This document shows positions 42,501 through 50,800 of a DNA stretch of 64,000 nucleotides, in pieces; within the stretch, counting starts at the first letter, position 1, and each line of letters opens with the position of its first letter. The notes under the pieces are model-generated. The model ran no database searches, was not told where the DNA came from, and saw nothing but the letters and a program-made list of their open reading frames with translations. Where the stretch lies: the NCBI RefSeq assembly GCF_004834005.1, contig NZ_STFF01000004.1, positions 547,664-611,663 of the forward strand. The letters are read 5' to 3'. The position numbers were made by a program, and so were the translations under genes. The stretch comes from Niastella caeni (GTDB lineage: Bacteria > Bacteroidota > Bacteroidia > Chitinophagales > Chitinophagaceae).

Positions 42501-43950
42501 CCGCACCTTGTATACGAACACGGCCGGTATTGTCGTTCGTGAATTGTTTAACCGATATTGGAAACCCTTCGGCGTTAGGTATATAACTGTTGTATTTTCT
42601 GTATAATGGATCGCCGGGACTTTTAGTGAGGAATGAATTGCTTGCCGAATAATATTTTGCCGCTCCATCTCCATCTCCGAGTTTACCAGGCACCATTTCA
42701 CAGTTAACACCCGGGGTGCCGCGAAGATTATTGTAATCGTAGGGGGTATTACTTGTGTTACGATTGAAATTAGGGTAGAAATGGAATTTGTTATCATCGG
42801 TAGGCGCGGGTAAAATATTAGCGGCTGCCCGGCCAAATTCATCATACACCGACTCCTGTACCACTGCTACCTGGTCACTATTGTTAATGGTCACCATTTG
42901 CCGGCTACGCAATGACCCGTCAAAATAACTCACTACTTCTTTCTTCTTTCCTTCTTCGGCAAAGGTGGCGGAATATTGCCAGTTCAGGTTTTCCTGGTGG
43001 AGATCCTGTATGGCTAAAATGGCATAAACGGATCCTTTTTTATAATCCCACTTATCTTCCAGGCGGATGCCATTGGTATAGTGTACCTGCCGTATACGCA
43101 CCATAATGTAATCGGCATTATACACCATGGTGATATCATAAGTTTGCCCATCGGTAGTGACGCGCGTAGCATTATTCCGGAACAGGCTTTCCAATTCATT
43201 TTCGCTTGGGTTTTGATTGGCTATTACCTTGTCAAGCACTGGCTGTTTTTCGGTTCCGTGATCAAATACGGCCCATTCTATATCATATTCTTCAGCGCCC
43301 TGAACTGATGCCCAGGCCAGATTTAAAAAATAGCCATTCTGGAAATTTGGCGGTGTCGTGGTGTTGCCTGATCCTGTTTGATATTCTGAAAAATTGACGG
43401 TAGTAAAATTCACGCTTGTAATGTCCGGCTCAAATGTGTATTGCCGGTCAATTACCACCTGGTTGGTCAATTGCAGCACAGCAGGAATATTGGTTCCCAG
43501 CTCAGGGCTGTTGATGCTATTAACCGTGACCTTCACATCGTAACCATTGGTGAACGAATAAACGTCTTTGGCTTTATAGGTAGCACCCGCTTGTGGATCG
43601 AAGTTGATCTTTAATTTAACGCTGGGAACTTCCGTAGGCGCCGCCTGGCCGGGCGTTGAATAATATTCCACTTTCAGATCCACCTCAACGGAAAATGCAG
43701 TGTTCAGCACTATTTGATGATCGTGCGTGATCTCCAGCGATATAAAGTTCTTCACCGTTCGATTGGTGATCTTGCTCCAATCGAAAAGCGGATTTTTGAA
43801 CTTCTCATCTTTTACGGTAACGATATCGTCCTTTTTAATAGCGCCTTTCAATTGATTCGTGTAGGGTTCTACACCTGCAAACGCCCGCATACTGCATATC
43901 ACCGTAAGCAGTATTACTACAAATCTGTTTATCCTGTATTGATGGATCAT
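33553..43950 (-). CDS. Giant Rhs/YD-repeat polymorphic toxin with LamG domains, Hint protease and EndoU-like nuclease tip
   Basis: A 3465-residue exported toxin. It has a signal peptide (RFVVILLTVICSMRAFA). Residues about 30-1200 form a long N-terminal region. Four Cys-rich units of about 75-80 residues follow (about 1217-1490), each ending like FTNASVHTC or FQNVWVLDC. Two LamG/concanavalin-like domains lie at about 1927-2070 and 2127-2287 (FTVEMWVNPQ, GWHHVAVVYDNKKPFLYIDG). The Rhs/YD shell runs from about 2350 to the core signature RIYDPRIAKFLSVDPL (ending near 3079). A pre-toxin helix, a Hint domain from Cys3219 (CFTEGTTVLTSKGYKPIEQ; VTHEHPFYV; closing LVHN about 3352) and a 110-residue tip follow. 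The tip (HIMERHHPDYW, then GKEYTVGFKDGKVGQFYP) resembles EndoU-type RNases. The AT content rises sharply in the tip, as expected for an exchanged cassette. Penultimate gene of the operon. Confidence 0.93.
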   Translation of the reverse strand: MIHQYRINRFVVILLTVICSMRAFAGVEPYTNQLKGAIKKDDIVTVKDEKFKNPLFDWSKITNRTVKNFISLEITHDHQIVLNTAFSVEVDLKVEYYSTPGQAAPTEVPSVKLKINFDPQAGATYKAKDVYSFTNGYDVKVTVNSINSPELGTNIPAVLQLTNQVVIDRQYTFEPDITSVNFTTVNFSEYQTGSGNTTTPPNFQNGYFLNLAWASVQGAEEYDIEWAVFDHGTEKQPVLDKVIANQNPSENELESLFRNNATRVTTDGQTYDITMVYNADYIMVRIRQVHYTNGIRLEDKWDYKKGSVYAILAIQDLHQENLNWQYSATFAEEGKKKEVVSYFDGSLRSRQMVTINNSDQVAVVQESVYDEFGRAAANILPAPTDDNKFHFYPNFNRNTSNTPYDYNNLRGTPGVNCEMVPGKLGDGDGAAKYYSASNSFLTKSPGDPLYRKYNSYIPNAEGFPISVKQFTNDNTGRVRIQGAVGPRFQPGAPNPTDPTDRDYRHVTKYYYGKPESWELDRLFGNDVGYANHYQKNMVVDPNGQISISYLNASGKTIATALTGDEPKGMDALLSKPQPKPETFTILRPQQFVFDVTALSIKAKTTYLSSVVNASATFDYDIQKLIYTYQGPAFQVCSNCYYDLTIRITNDCGQPIYTSGPNPIQIGTKDGDCNYVGSPYAPFTVQFQGIGEYYISFELKLSKDVINAYADKYIEQRDANNDLKKEVEFVLDYLNNTNFDGCFNECTTCEAALGTETQFTQAIISKLNDYQVSTNSAALNTFISGLYSRLHTQCLALKASCMVSSCSRYEEEMLEDVSPGGQYALFGFEPFMVIEQEINVISLNWRLTGGGGIFPRKDPSDPDYQAEAFTDENGNITSPYDENFTLEMLVKYWKPEWATKFLQFHPEKCKLDFCNANSNYIMWDDQVQQFINKAADIPNIPGTSGLAYSYTNGAWLLAQDPFFKDGAPGAVYRSQMQSDLNNFSANIMKVTVSGANVKGLTQVIDYLLYCADLDGSTNSGPTGDSWNNCTPVASCRVPNKEWDQYKEIYFQLKQKYYQLLRSNTTCGDKCPVGKPYSFGSCATANDFGIEKAIGIESCEQPGTQAIRITYKRSVATRWMTLQLYYPTEFGAAPVKPTSIQFAPGQSEKIICVSNIIPVNTIKVQYVTCDSVAPPPSCTGVSIPNGQQLSNNKFQLFWTSGQLSTFHIVPGKANEPPATEPYCQDGTLIQRTFFSCLKFSINSSGIPFQYTNVWLIECRKDLCANAPIYNVDQQLDTYKFYKNGQYYYVKLASGGATPECAYTPNYQPCIKVQVGNNTPLVFTNASVHTCDACTNPQDIFVKDNIGVDPLTYRGLNDELIYVYENTWDGYTPPSMPCANEPVFYPCLRVRGKITETFYNATVITCSGTQDPCAGALELRASADRASNSWYYNNETGHGYYTIYESTGPDQVPQTDCPHGDLFGPYECVRVYIGINTLTFQNVWVLDCNNSLASAATTFADGGYGIIYCPDAYRYKKPRFPEIDYNSNFTLQNMIDMQNENNMLIEDQVKTNCEAQADRWISQLSDCLAAYSQPQRDAKTLEIRAKLIEVCTNGGDTDHPFGASTVRPGVTSTASFKQAMIDVFGSNALTMTCNPWLLDEPHPYEPKQQSASVMLGKTNASLCARLQQLRTDAAGANLFDYLTNKYGNAMNLSRTELAMMEKSCDNCRFLLEDNIPLPVFMEPGTFGCITKADYDNAKAALQAELGTNFDASHVNYPDMLANFLNHRWGFSMAAFRYQEYEALSQSNQSAILCNNVPYTQVEVDPYVCLKSLVEAAIINGRRDWLAYIEEEKRLFRLNYISTCSQAQASAKMTTVQQTYHYTLYYYDQAGNLIRTVSPEGVRFLSDEEMTLVDGYRKSDDLVDCTNMYTQATENKTTVLNKFSTALQNGSAKSLELWLSGTGFSRHVRFITPDHKYLYQAAINNNKLWVELYTMQPEAGGVINLTLSNHAVADLAGTGIPEWSHLVVQSNNFTSGQWDLYLNNKQLTLLPDASAPGYPFAWEIAAGYTLPAEEINQLRHIRVYDRLIQHSEIAVDYVQPCRAPEGALKVQSSPLIVWGRLNYAATCNSNIETRTVSNRGALEVNGPLSSSGDGNWFQHITNNFTVEMWVNPQEDHEIDLEGSYTGGVSGQKFAIFPAWGGPSSTNKAGMGISVGKNGVSVYEHADGYMPSILVWEGVMTGWHHVAVVYDNKKPFLYIDGQLRATAAAGSKTYVSPSYNFCSGPYGSMKGSLDEVRVWDRVRSQTEIANDRNKSISPSTSNLVAYWPMSSTDGQYPYDVTCAHVPVRIQGNFTYNNATSSVQDLVAVETVLPGVYPRHRLTTSYAYNSASFIVQQKSPDGGHSYFWYDMLSRMVASQNEEQRAPHDNENPNRYSYTEYDAIGRKVEVGEKSNLPQQLPVSGFLTINDLTAFNGTGTKTEITQTVYDKIPIAGLGVQAGLLQKNLRKRVSATLYKDTYGGPVLQATYYSYDLTGYVETLWQQVDGVALKKIDYEFDQISGKSNFIRYQHGENDQFYYAYKHDAENRLIEASSGTEALINERGSILLNGQIDAFYQYYLHGPLARTELGKNKVQGLDYAYTLKGWTKGINGHNLNATTEMGEDGNLVARDVMTYTLGYYQNDYKPIGASAVAFPLNYSAQSSDVSGNELFNGNVSHMTVALSKFRNGDPVGYTYHYDQLNRLKTMLYHPLSASTTSWNINTKEALNAYGEIITYDGNGNINTYLRNGANSGSMLPAMDNLKYSYTEQVDPVINQKYKVHNQLQQVAEINLGIDGNYSQALNGVEDIDGQTNYEFDKIGNLVKEQISPNNFTNITWTVYGRIKSITKNVAGTQTFIAYSYDATGNRVKKVVTVNNVPTTTWYTRDAQGNSLAIYSDKQNNQAGIWWQEQQLYGNNRLGMWTPNINIISTNGTSEWGILGQKAYELTNHLGNVLATVNDITTGVDAGTDNIVDYYTATVLSASDYYPFGMQMPDRIFNNGNYRYGFNGKENDNELDGVGNQQDYGLRIYDPRIAKFLSVDPLTKDYPWWTPYQFAGNSPISFIDLDGAELSKKLEDWGVKLPPIAAGFVDGLVENISIIAMGKLAWNLGTDAKFRDEFVEAIKTAATDPVGFAQMIFEDYKQKAQNIIAWNEQGQYELGSMAGELVGNVVSGAAATKLISYATKFKSISNKVLQKAENLIKQKPCGCFTEGTTVLTSKGYKPIEQIAIGDSVWAYSDSLHVMKLQRVIHVFTQTFDQYFVIYFKGHKLEVTHEHPFYVHGKWTKAQDLIAGDTLTTFNNLKLSIDSIRFIQKSNPITVYNFTVEGYHTYYVSESSILVHNGNPCLNLKNWTGFTRKYGKHDFKLEKQGMTHIMERHHPDYWDGSIKPTQTFLSRDMTPDKVKSAIESIMNQNHNLLTSKKSNKGMFQIKGTYGGKEYTVGFKDGKVGQFYPNQ

Positions 43951-43992
43951 GAATATGGTGATTTGAAAATTGTGATCAGTTAGGGTTAATGG

Positions 43993-44790
43993 TTACTGGT
44001 TGATGAGGTCATAATCTGCGAATGCCGGCGCACCTACCCATTCATCCTGTTTCTTTTGAATGAACTTTTGCAAGCCCAGGTATTTTGCTGCTTCCGGGTT
44101 GTCGTTCCAATCCTTAACAACCAGGGTCAGCCATTTTTCTTTATCCGCATTCATAGGGTCGGTCACCTCCGCCTGACGGATAAAGATCTTTCTTACTTCT
44201 TTTCTTGCACTATCATATTGCACCGAAAGTTCTTTATACGAAATGTGATTGGGGTTTAGCATAGTGATGGTCTGGAACCGGCTATTGCTGACCGTTTTCG
44301 AGAACACAAACCCTTCACTTTTTATATAATCATATAGTTGATTCACGGGCAACCCGGGCGCCTGTATCACTTTTTGTGCGTCGCTCAAAAGCATTTTTTT
44401 AACGGCATGATCAATGAATAAATAATTGTTCGCATTATTGATCGTCTCCGTTTGCCCAATGCGCAGGTAAAATTGCTGCCCGTTCTTACACATGGTATAA
44501 GGCACTGCTTTCAGGGCATGGGCCGTGTCTGTTTTATCAATAGCTGTTAATGAACCATTCACGTAATAGCTGGTATTGCTGCTATCGAAGGGTTGCAGCC
44601 ACGTCATTAACTCATTCATCATGGCCACCTGTACCGGATCCGGTTTATCATTGCCGGTTGCCACATTGTTGGTTTCCGGTTGTTTATTCCACCATTTCTT
44701 CAGGCCGGTGGTATTGGCCACTGCGATGGCGCCCAGGACCAGTAAGACCGGTACAAATAATAACCATTGTATCTTTTTAGTAATACGCAT
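43993..44790 (-). CDS. Membrane-anchored hypothetical protein of the Rhs operon (265 residues)
   Basis: An N-terminal hydrophobic helix (IQWLLFVPVLLVLGAIAVAN) without a clear cleavage site suggests a signal anchor with a periplasmic body. The mature region contains beta strands around PYTMCKNGQQFYLRIGQTE and TITMLNPNHISYKELSVQYD; a helical C-terminus ends in WVGAPAFADYDLINQ. I do not recognise a family. It lies between the two giant genes, 18 bases after the 2314-residue one and 42 before the toxin. It is therefore translated with them and may act as a dedicated periplasmic chaperone or adaptor; this is inference from position. Confidence 0.7.
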   Translation of the reverse strand: MRITKKIQWLLFVPVLLVLGAIAVANTTGLKKWWNKQPETNNVATGNDKPDPVQVAMMNELMTWLQPFDSSNTSYYVNGSLTAIDKTDTAHALKAVPYTMCKNGQQFYLRIGQTETINNANNYLFIDHAVKKMLLSDAQKVIQAPGLPVNQLYDYIKSEGFVFSKTVSNSRFQTITMLNPNHISYKELSVQYDSARKEVRKIFIRQAEVTDPMNADKEKWLTLVVKDWNDNPEAAKYLGLQKFIQKKQDEWVGAPAFADYDLINQ

Positions 44791-44808
44791 AATTTGTTTG
44801 TTTTTGGG

Positions 44809-47800
44809 TTACTGGCATTCCTGGCAAGGTTGTGTACCCACCGGTGGTTTTCGTTTATAGGAAGAGCGGTTCTCCTTGATGGTCATGATACCTCTTTCCG
44901 TTTCTTTTTTCACGCGCACCAGGTTGCCTTCATCGTCGTATTCATAGAAGGTGGCGAAATTGTTTTCATCCATTTCCGCCATTAACCGCAGCGTCTTGTC
45001 GTCGTACGCATACGTTTTCATATGCGCATCGAAGGGATGAATACGCAGGTCATCGAGGTGCGTACCACCTGCCGGGGTGATCGTTATATGGAATGGTCCG
45101 GTTTGGGTCATGCCGGTAAGGTCAATGGTACCTTCTACCTGTTTCCATTTTTCCACTACCGCTTTTTTCGTAAGGGTAATGCTTGAACCATTCACCTTGA
45201 GATCAATACCTGGCGAAGTACTTTGAGGATCCTCACTAAGCACCCAGGCGCTGAACACATACTTTTTATTGAATTCAGGCTCAAATCCCAGCGGGTAAAT
45301 ACCGGTTCCGGCCAGCGTATTGTATTCACCGCTGCCATTGGTGGTTAAATAGTCGCGTTTTGCTCCTGCTGCTGTTTCTTTTGTTTTGTTGTTGTGGACG
45401 ATCGTAGAAAGCGACAATGTATTGCCTGCCAGGCTCAACGAATAATTACCCGAGTGTGCCTGTGCATTGGTGGTTTGTGCCGACAGGTTGCTATTTCCAT
45501 TTATTTTGAAAAGCGGGTCGCAATACTCGCCCACATTAGCTTCCCTGCAATTCAGGCGAAAATCTTCAAAGCATTCAGCATAGATCTCCCGGTTCTTGGC
45601 ATTGGAGGCCACGGCACCCGGCTGATCGCCCCTGAAGACAAAGGAAGCGGCGCTGTATCGGCCCAGGGCATCTTTGTTCTCCAGTTCCTCGCCATATTTG
45701 TCATATAATGTAATAGTATTGGCTGTTACCCACTGGTTTACCGTAGTGGTTGGCGCCCATGTAGAACCATTATAATTAAAGAACGATCTGAAAGATTCAA
45801 AATAACCTGCGTTCTTCACATTCAATCCCAGTGGTTCTGTATTGAACAGGTTATCGTATTTACGATTCACCTGGTATACCTTGCTTTCAGCAGGACGCCA
45901 GTTGCCTTTGAAGCCGGTGACATAGGGGTTAACTACTCTGTTGACTGGTATACTGCTGCCGGAAGAAAGCTCACAAATATCCGGTAGTGTTCCATTAGCC
46001 CTGGTAAATCGGGGTATGTTCGCTCCGCGGGCATCTCTGAAAACCTGCACATTGTTTTTTCCCAGTATATCCCTTCCTGTTGAAAAGATAATATGACTAT
46101 CATCTACTGCCGTGCTTGCTATCAGTTCCTGATAGTTATGGTTATAGATCTCCATTGCAACAGCGGCATGCCCTACGTTGTTGGCAAATTCTACCCTTAT
46201 CCTGTGATTTCCCGAAAAACGAAAATCGTAAGGTTTGACACGCCAATATGAATGGCTGGATGTTGCATCGTTAAGCTCTTGCCAAAGTACGCCATCGATA
46301 TAGATCTTGATGTAATTATCTGACGCAAACCCGATGTAGTATGGTTTGCCTTCAGGAATATAAACACATTTTTCGAAGGCAATCCATTCACTGACATTAG
46401 CCGGTGGCCAATTGGTAACCGAATTATTACTACAAAGCCATAAACCGGCATTTATCAGCCTGCCGCAACAACCTGTATTGGGTGTGTAATTAGCCCGGAA
46501 GCAGGCATCTGGTTGAATAGGAAGGGCGGCTAATGTAGTGGCGGTGCGGGCCGATGTGTTTTCAGTAGTTGTTGAATCCTGAGGTGTTATCTCGCTGGAA
46601 TCAATAGTTGCTTGCCTTGCCATTGTAGAACTGCTTGTGACGCCTCCCCAGAAAGTTGATCTTACTCTTACTCCTGAAGATGCCCCACTCGTTTGGTATA
46701 TTAAGGCACCTTCATTACCATACCATTGGGAGTCGTTACCCCCCGCGCAGAGAGTAAAACAATATTGGGTATTTTCAATCAGCGGCGATATGCAGTTTTG
46801 TCCATCCTCGCTCAGCGTATACCCATCCGGGCAGGTTGGGCACGGAACCTTAACGCCCCAATCTTCATCAAACACCGTGGCCGATGCCGTTAGTACTTTC
46901 ATGGCGGTGTGGTCGGCATCCTTCGAGAAAGAAACATATTTTACGCCATTCACACTGGCAATAGGATCGGTCAAACATACAATGCTGGTCGCCGGCGGTG
47001 TAAGCATGTTGCGATACCCTGAACGAAGTATTTTTACGGTTTGGTTAAAATTCGCAACAATATTACCGTTGCGGTTCACCATTCGTTTCACCTTATTGGT
47101 ATTTCCATTCACCCCGCTTTCAATGATCCAGTAGGTAGTACCATTCGTAACATCTACCACCTCATCGCCCGGAGCCATGAAAGCTGCAAAGTTGGTGACA
47201 CTACCATCGGCGCCGGTGCGGAAACCGGGGATCAGGGTACCAATATTTTTATAAGCTCCGCCCATATACGGATATAACCAATAAGCAGGAAAATTAACGG
47301 TGTATACCGGCCGGTCGAATTCGTTGTACGTTTTCGTTATCACTGTTTCACCAGTGAGCCCGTCGTAGGCAATATTCTCCGTTGCTATAGAAGAGCCATC
47401 TACCGTTTTCACTACTTTATCGAGAATGCCAAAATACTGGATCACTTTCATGGTACAGGCACTGCGGAAGAGCTTGTATTCATTATTTTCTTTATAGGGC
47501 CAGTGTGGTAAAAAGCCCGGTACACCAAAGAAAGGCAGCGGGAATACATCAACTCCTATTCCGATGAATTGTCCGGTTGATTTGGTTTCCTGCTCACGCA
47601 TATCGGTGAACAACTCTATTTCCCGGCCAATGATCCGGTTCTCTTCTATCTCGCCTTTTTCATTTACCAGGTTCACTACATTCTTCAATTTGAGTTCCCC
47701 TGCATTCAGCTGTTCGGAATTATAGAAATATTCCGTTGAGGTAATTTCCTCATTCGTTTTATTGAAAACACGGGTAGCCTTAGGCTTACCATGCATATCA

Positions 47801-50800
47801 TTCAATGTAATGGCATATCCCTGTGAGAAGGTAAGCTCATGCACACTGTTGGAGCCGATCATTGAATACCAGCCAGCTGGCCCGTGTTGGTTTACCTGGT
47901 TCGATAAAGCCTGGGTGATAACCGGGAACTCTTTGGCCGTATAAAACTCATTAACAACATAGCCGGTCTTTTGATCAGGGTCAGGATTGCCCGTAGCATC
48001 CAGGTCCTGTACTTTCACTAAGCTATAGCCAACGCTTGCACCTGGGAACAGGTTTTCGCCAAACGGCTCTTCAAGGTTAAAAAAGTTATTAAGGGCGCCT
48101 TTTATTTTTTGAACATATGGTATAGGTTGGCGCATAGGATTTTCATCACCGCCAACAGATGGTTCAAAGCTCGCTACTCCACTACTGATATCAACGCCCT
48201 TATCGTTTTTAGTTGTATAAGTATACTGCTGTCCGTAGGTAGCGGTGGCAGCACTGGTACCCGACATGGCAGACCATTCATCAGAGATCATGATCTTTTT
48301 CACGCGGCTACCGCCACCCAGTTTTTTGCCATCTGCTTTGGTTAAGCGCACAAAACTTTTCGACAGGTTTACGTTGTTGGCAAAGCTTTCATCTTTTGCG
48401 CGTTTGTAAAAGTTGCGGCGCAATTCGTCGAGGTTCCTGGCCGCGTTTAATATAGCCGACACCGCAGCCTTGATCGCTTTGCCTGCATCGCCGTCGAGTA
48501 TCCGGTTCTTATAACCGGGATAGGCATAGCGCGGATACTCCATCCGCAACCGTTGCCAGGCCGCCTGGGAGATGGGGTTCATAGTGACACCACCATCATT
48601 TATATCTTCAAAGATGATATCAGCCTCGTCACTACTAACTTTTTGCACGCCTGTTACCCTGGCATAGCAGGGAACGAAATCGTAATACTTATCATTCAAC
48701 ACATCCCGTTTGGCATCGATGCCGCCGAGGTTCACAAATAGTTTTGTATACAGGTACTCAGATCCATTGTTGTAATCTTTTTTAAATTTGGCAAGGTCTA
48801 ACGTAGCCGGCATACCACTTAATTTTACCCTTATGCCGTTTGCATCTTTTAGACTGGAGATTGTAGTGGTGGTTCCATTGCTGTTCTTTTTGATCAATGA
48901 AACAGGCTGTACCATCTCCATGGCCTGTTTATTCTGCACGTAAGCATAATCGTCGCTTTCATAGGTCACCTTGATCTCTCCGCCTGTTGGCAGTTTGATC
49001 TTCGACAACTGCCATAACCCCGCTGCTTCATCTGCTTCCGACTGGGTATTTGTAGTATAAGGGAACTCGTCATTGCGCAGAGCGAAGTTCCGGTTACTGT
49101 TCGACTGACGGCTTTTATAGGAGCCCCAGCGATCTGTTTGCAGGTTACCATACGTTACATTCTGTAGTGAATAACCATCACCGCCTTCTCCATTATAGGT
49201 GAATTCATACGGGTGCGCTTTGCCTTTGTCGCTATTGCCGTATTGGAAAAATACTTTCGTGAGGGTGAGTTTACCTTGCACCGGTTCCGGGGTGGAACCG
49301 AGCTCTTTAAAATTGGGGATGCCCGGGCACAGTTTATAGGCATAACAAAGCTTTACAACCTTTATAGGCCTGGTATTATCGGCTTTTGAATACAACCTGA
49401 TCTCGCGCAGCACTTTTTGTCTTTTAGTATCATCCAGTTGTCCAGCCGGATCCAGTACGCCCAGCGCATCTTTTCTGTCCTCCGTAATAAAATAGGCGAT
49501 CTGGGTCTTTGTTTCTATGGAATGGATATACCACAATTCTTTTTCACCATACACGAAACTGGCTTTGTCATCATCGGGATCGGCCAGTAATCCTTTCTGG
49601 ATGGTTGCCTTGTTCTGGCCATAAGGCGATCGCCAGCCGAACTTATCGGTTGTGCGGGAATAGTTGAATTTAACGGCGGTGCCACGGTCATCAGGAGTGA
49701 TGCCATCATTTTTCAGATCAACATAATCTGGTGATAAAATAGCCGACAGCAGCCAACTGGTTGCATAACCCGGTTGCGCATCTGAATGGTAATACTTATC
49801 CGTTTGCTGAGTCTGATCCTGAACCGGTTTACCGCCACTCATGGTTACATTGGTCAGGTTATTGGCTGCATCGTTACTGTATTTGGACGGATCACCAATG
49901 GCAAAGGAGTATTCTGTTTGTTTGGTATTGTATACCGGAATGCCGTATACGCTTCTTTTTCCGCCTTCATCCGTAACGGTGATCTCTGAAATATGGTTTG
50001 CTTTGCGGTAATCACCTACTCGTGGAAAAGGCTGTTGCAGAGTAAGTGGGTGACATGATGCAGGGTTAAACGGCGCATTACAATTATACGTGTTAGGGGC
50101 ATAGTTTGTAATGCCTTTATCCAAACCTACCCTGCTTGCTTCCAGCGCTGTAAGATAGGTGATGGTAGTCCTTCTCTTCTGTTTATTATCTTTCTTAAGC
50201 GTAGAAACAGTTTGTGGCGTAGGATTACCTGGCAAACGGAACTTAGCATTTGCCGTTTTGTTAGTGATATTTACTGCAACCGGTTGAGTTCCCATTAACT
50301 TATCAACCATATCTTTATCTTCCTGGTTCTTCTCCCCTACCTGCTTAAAGAATACATGTTCTGCATTGGGGTTCAACAGGGATGGATCCTGGAAGTCGCC
50401 CTGTGCACTATAGTTATTGTCTCTTGCCCATCTTTGGGTTGTGTTCTTGAGCGATTGTTCATAGTAAGTAACACCACCATGGGCATAACCGCCAACACCA
50501 GCATCAAAGCCGAGTGTTTGCGTAGTGGATTCATCCTCCGCCTTGTTATCGAAAAATATACCGGAGCCACCGCGGTATAACCTGAACTGGCCACTGCCGC
50601 CCTGGCTGGTATACGAGAATATGTCGGGCGTTGCTATCGGCACAGCGAGGTTCGGTAATTCAGGCATGATGGCGCTTTCTTTTTCCCTGAGAAAGTCACC
50701 CATTGCATTGGATAACCTTTTCGCCCGCTCTGCATACAGGAATCCATAGCCCGGATTGCTTATCGTTCTTGATTTTACTTCGCGTACCGATTTATACCCG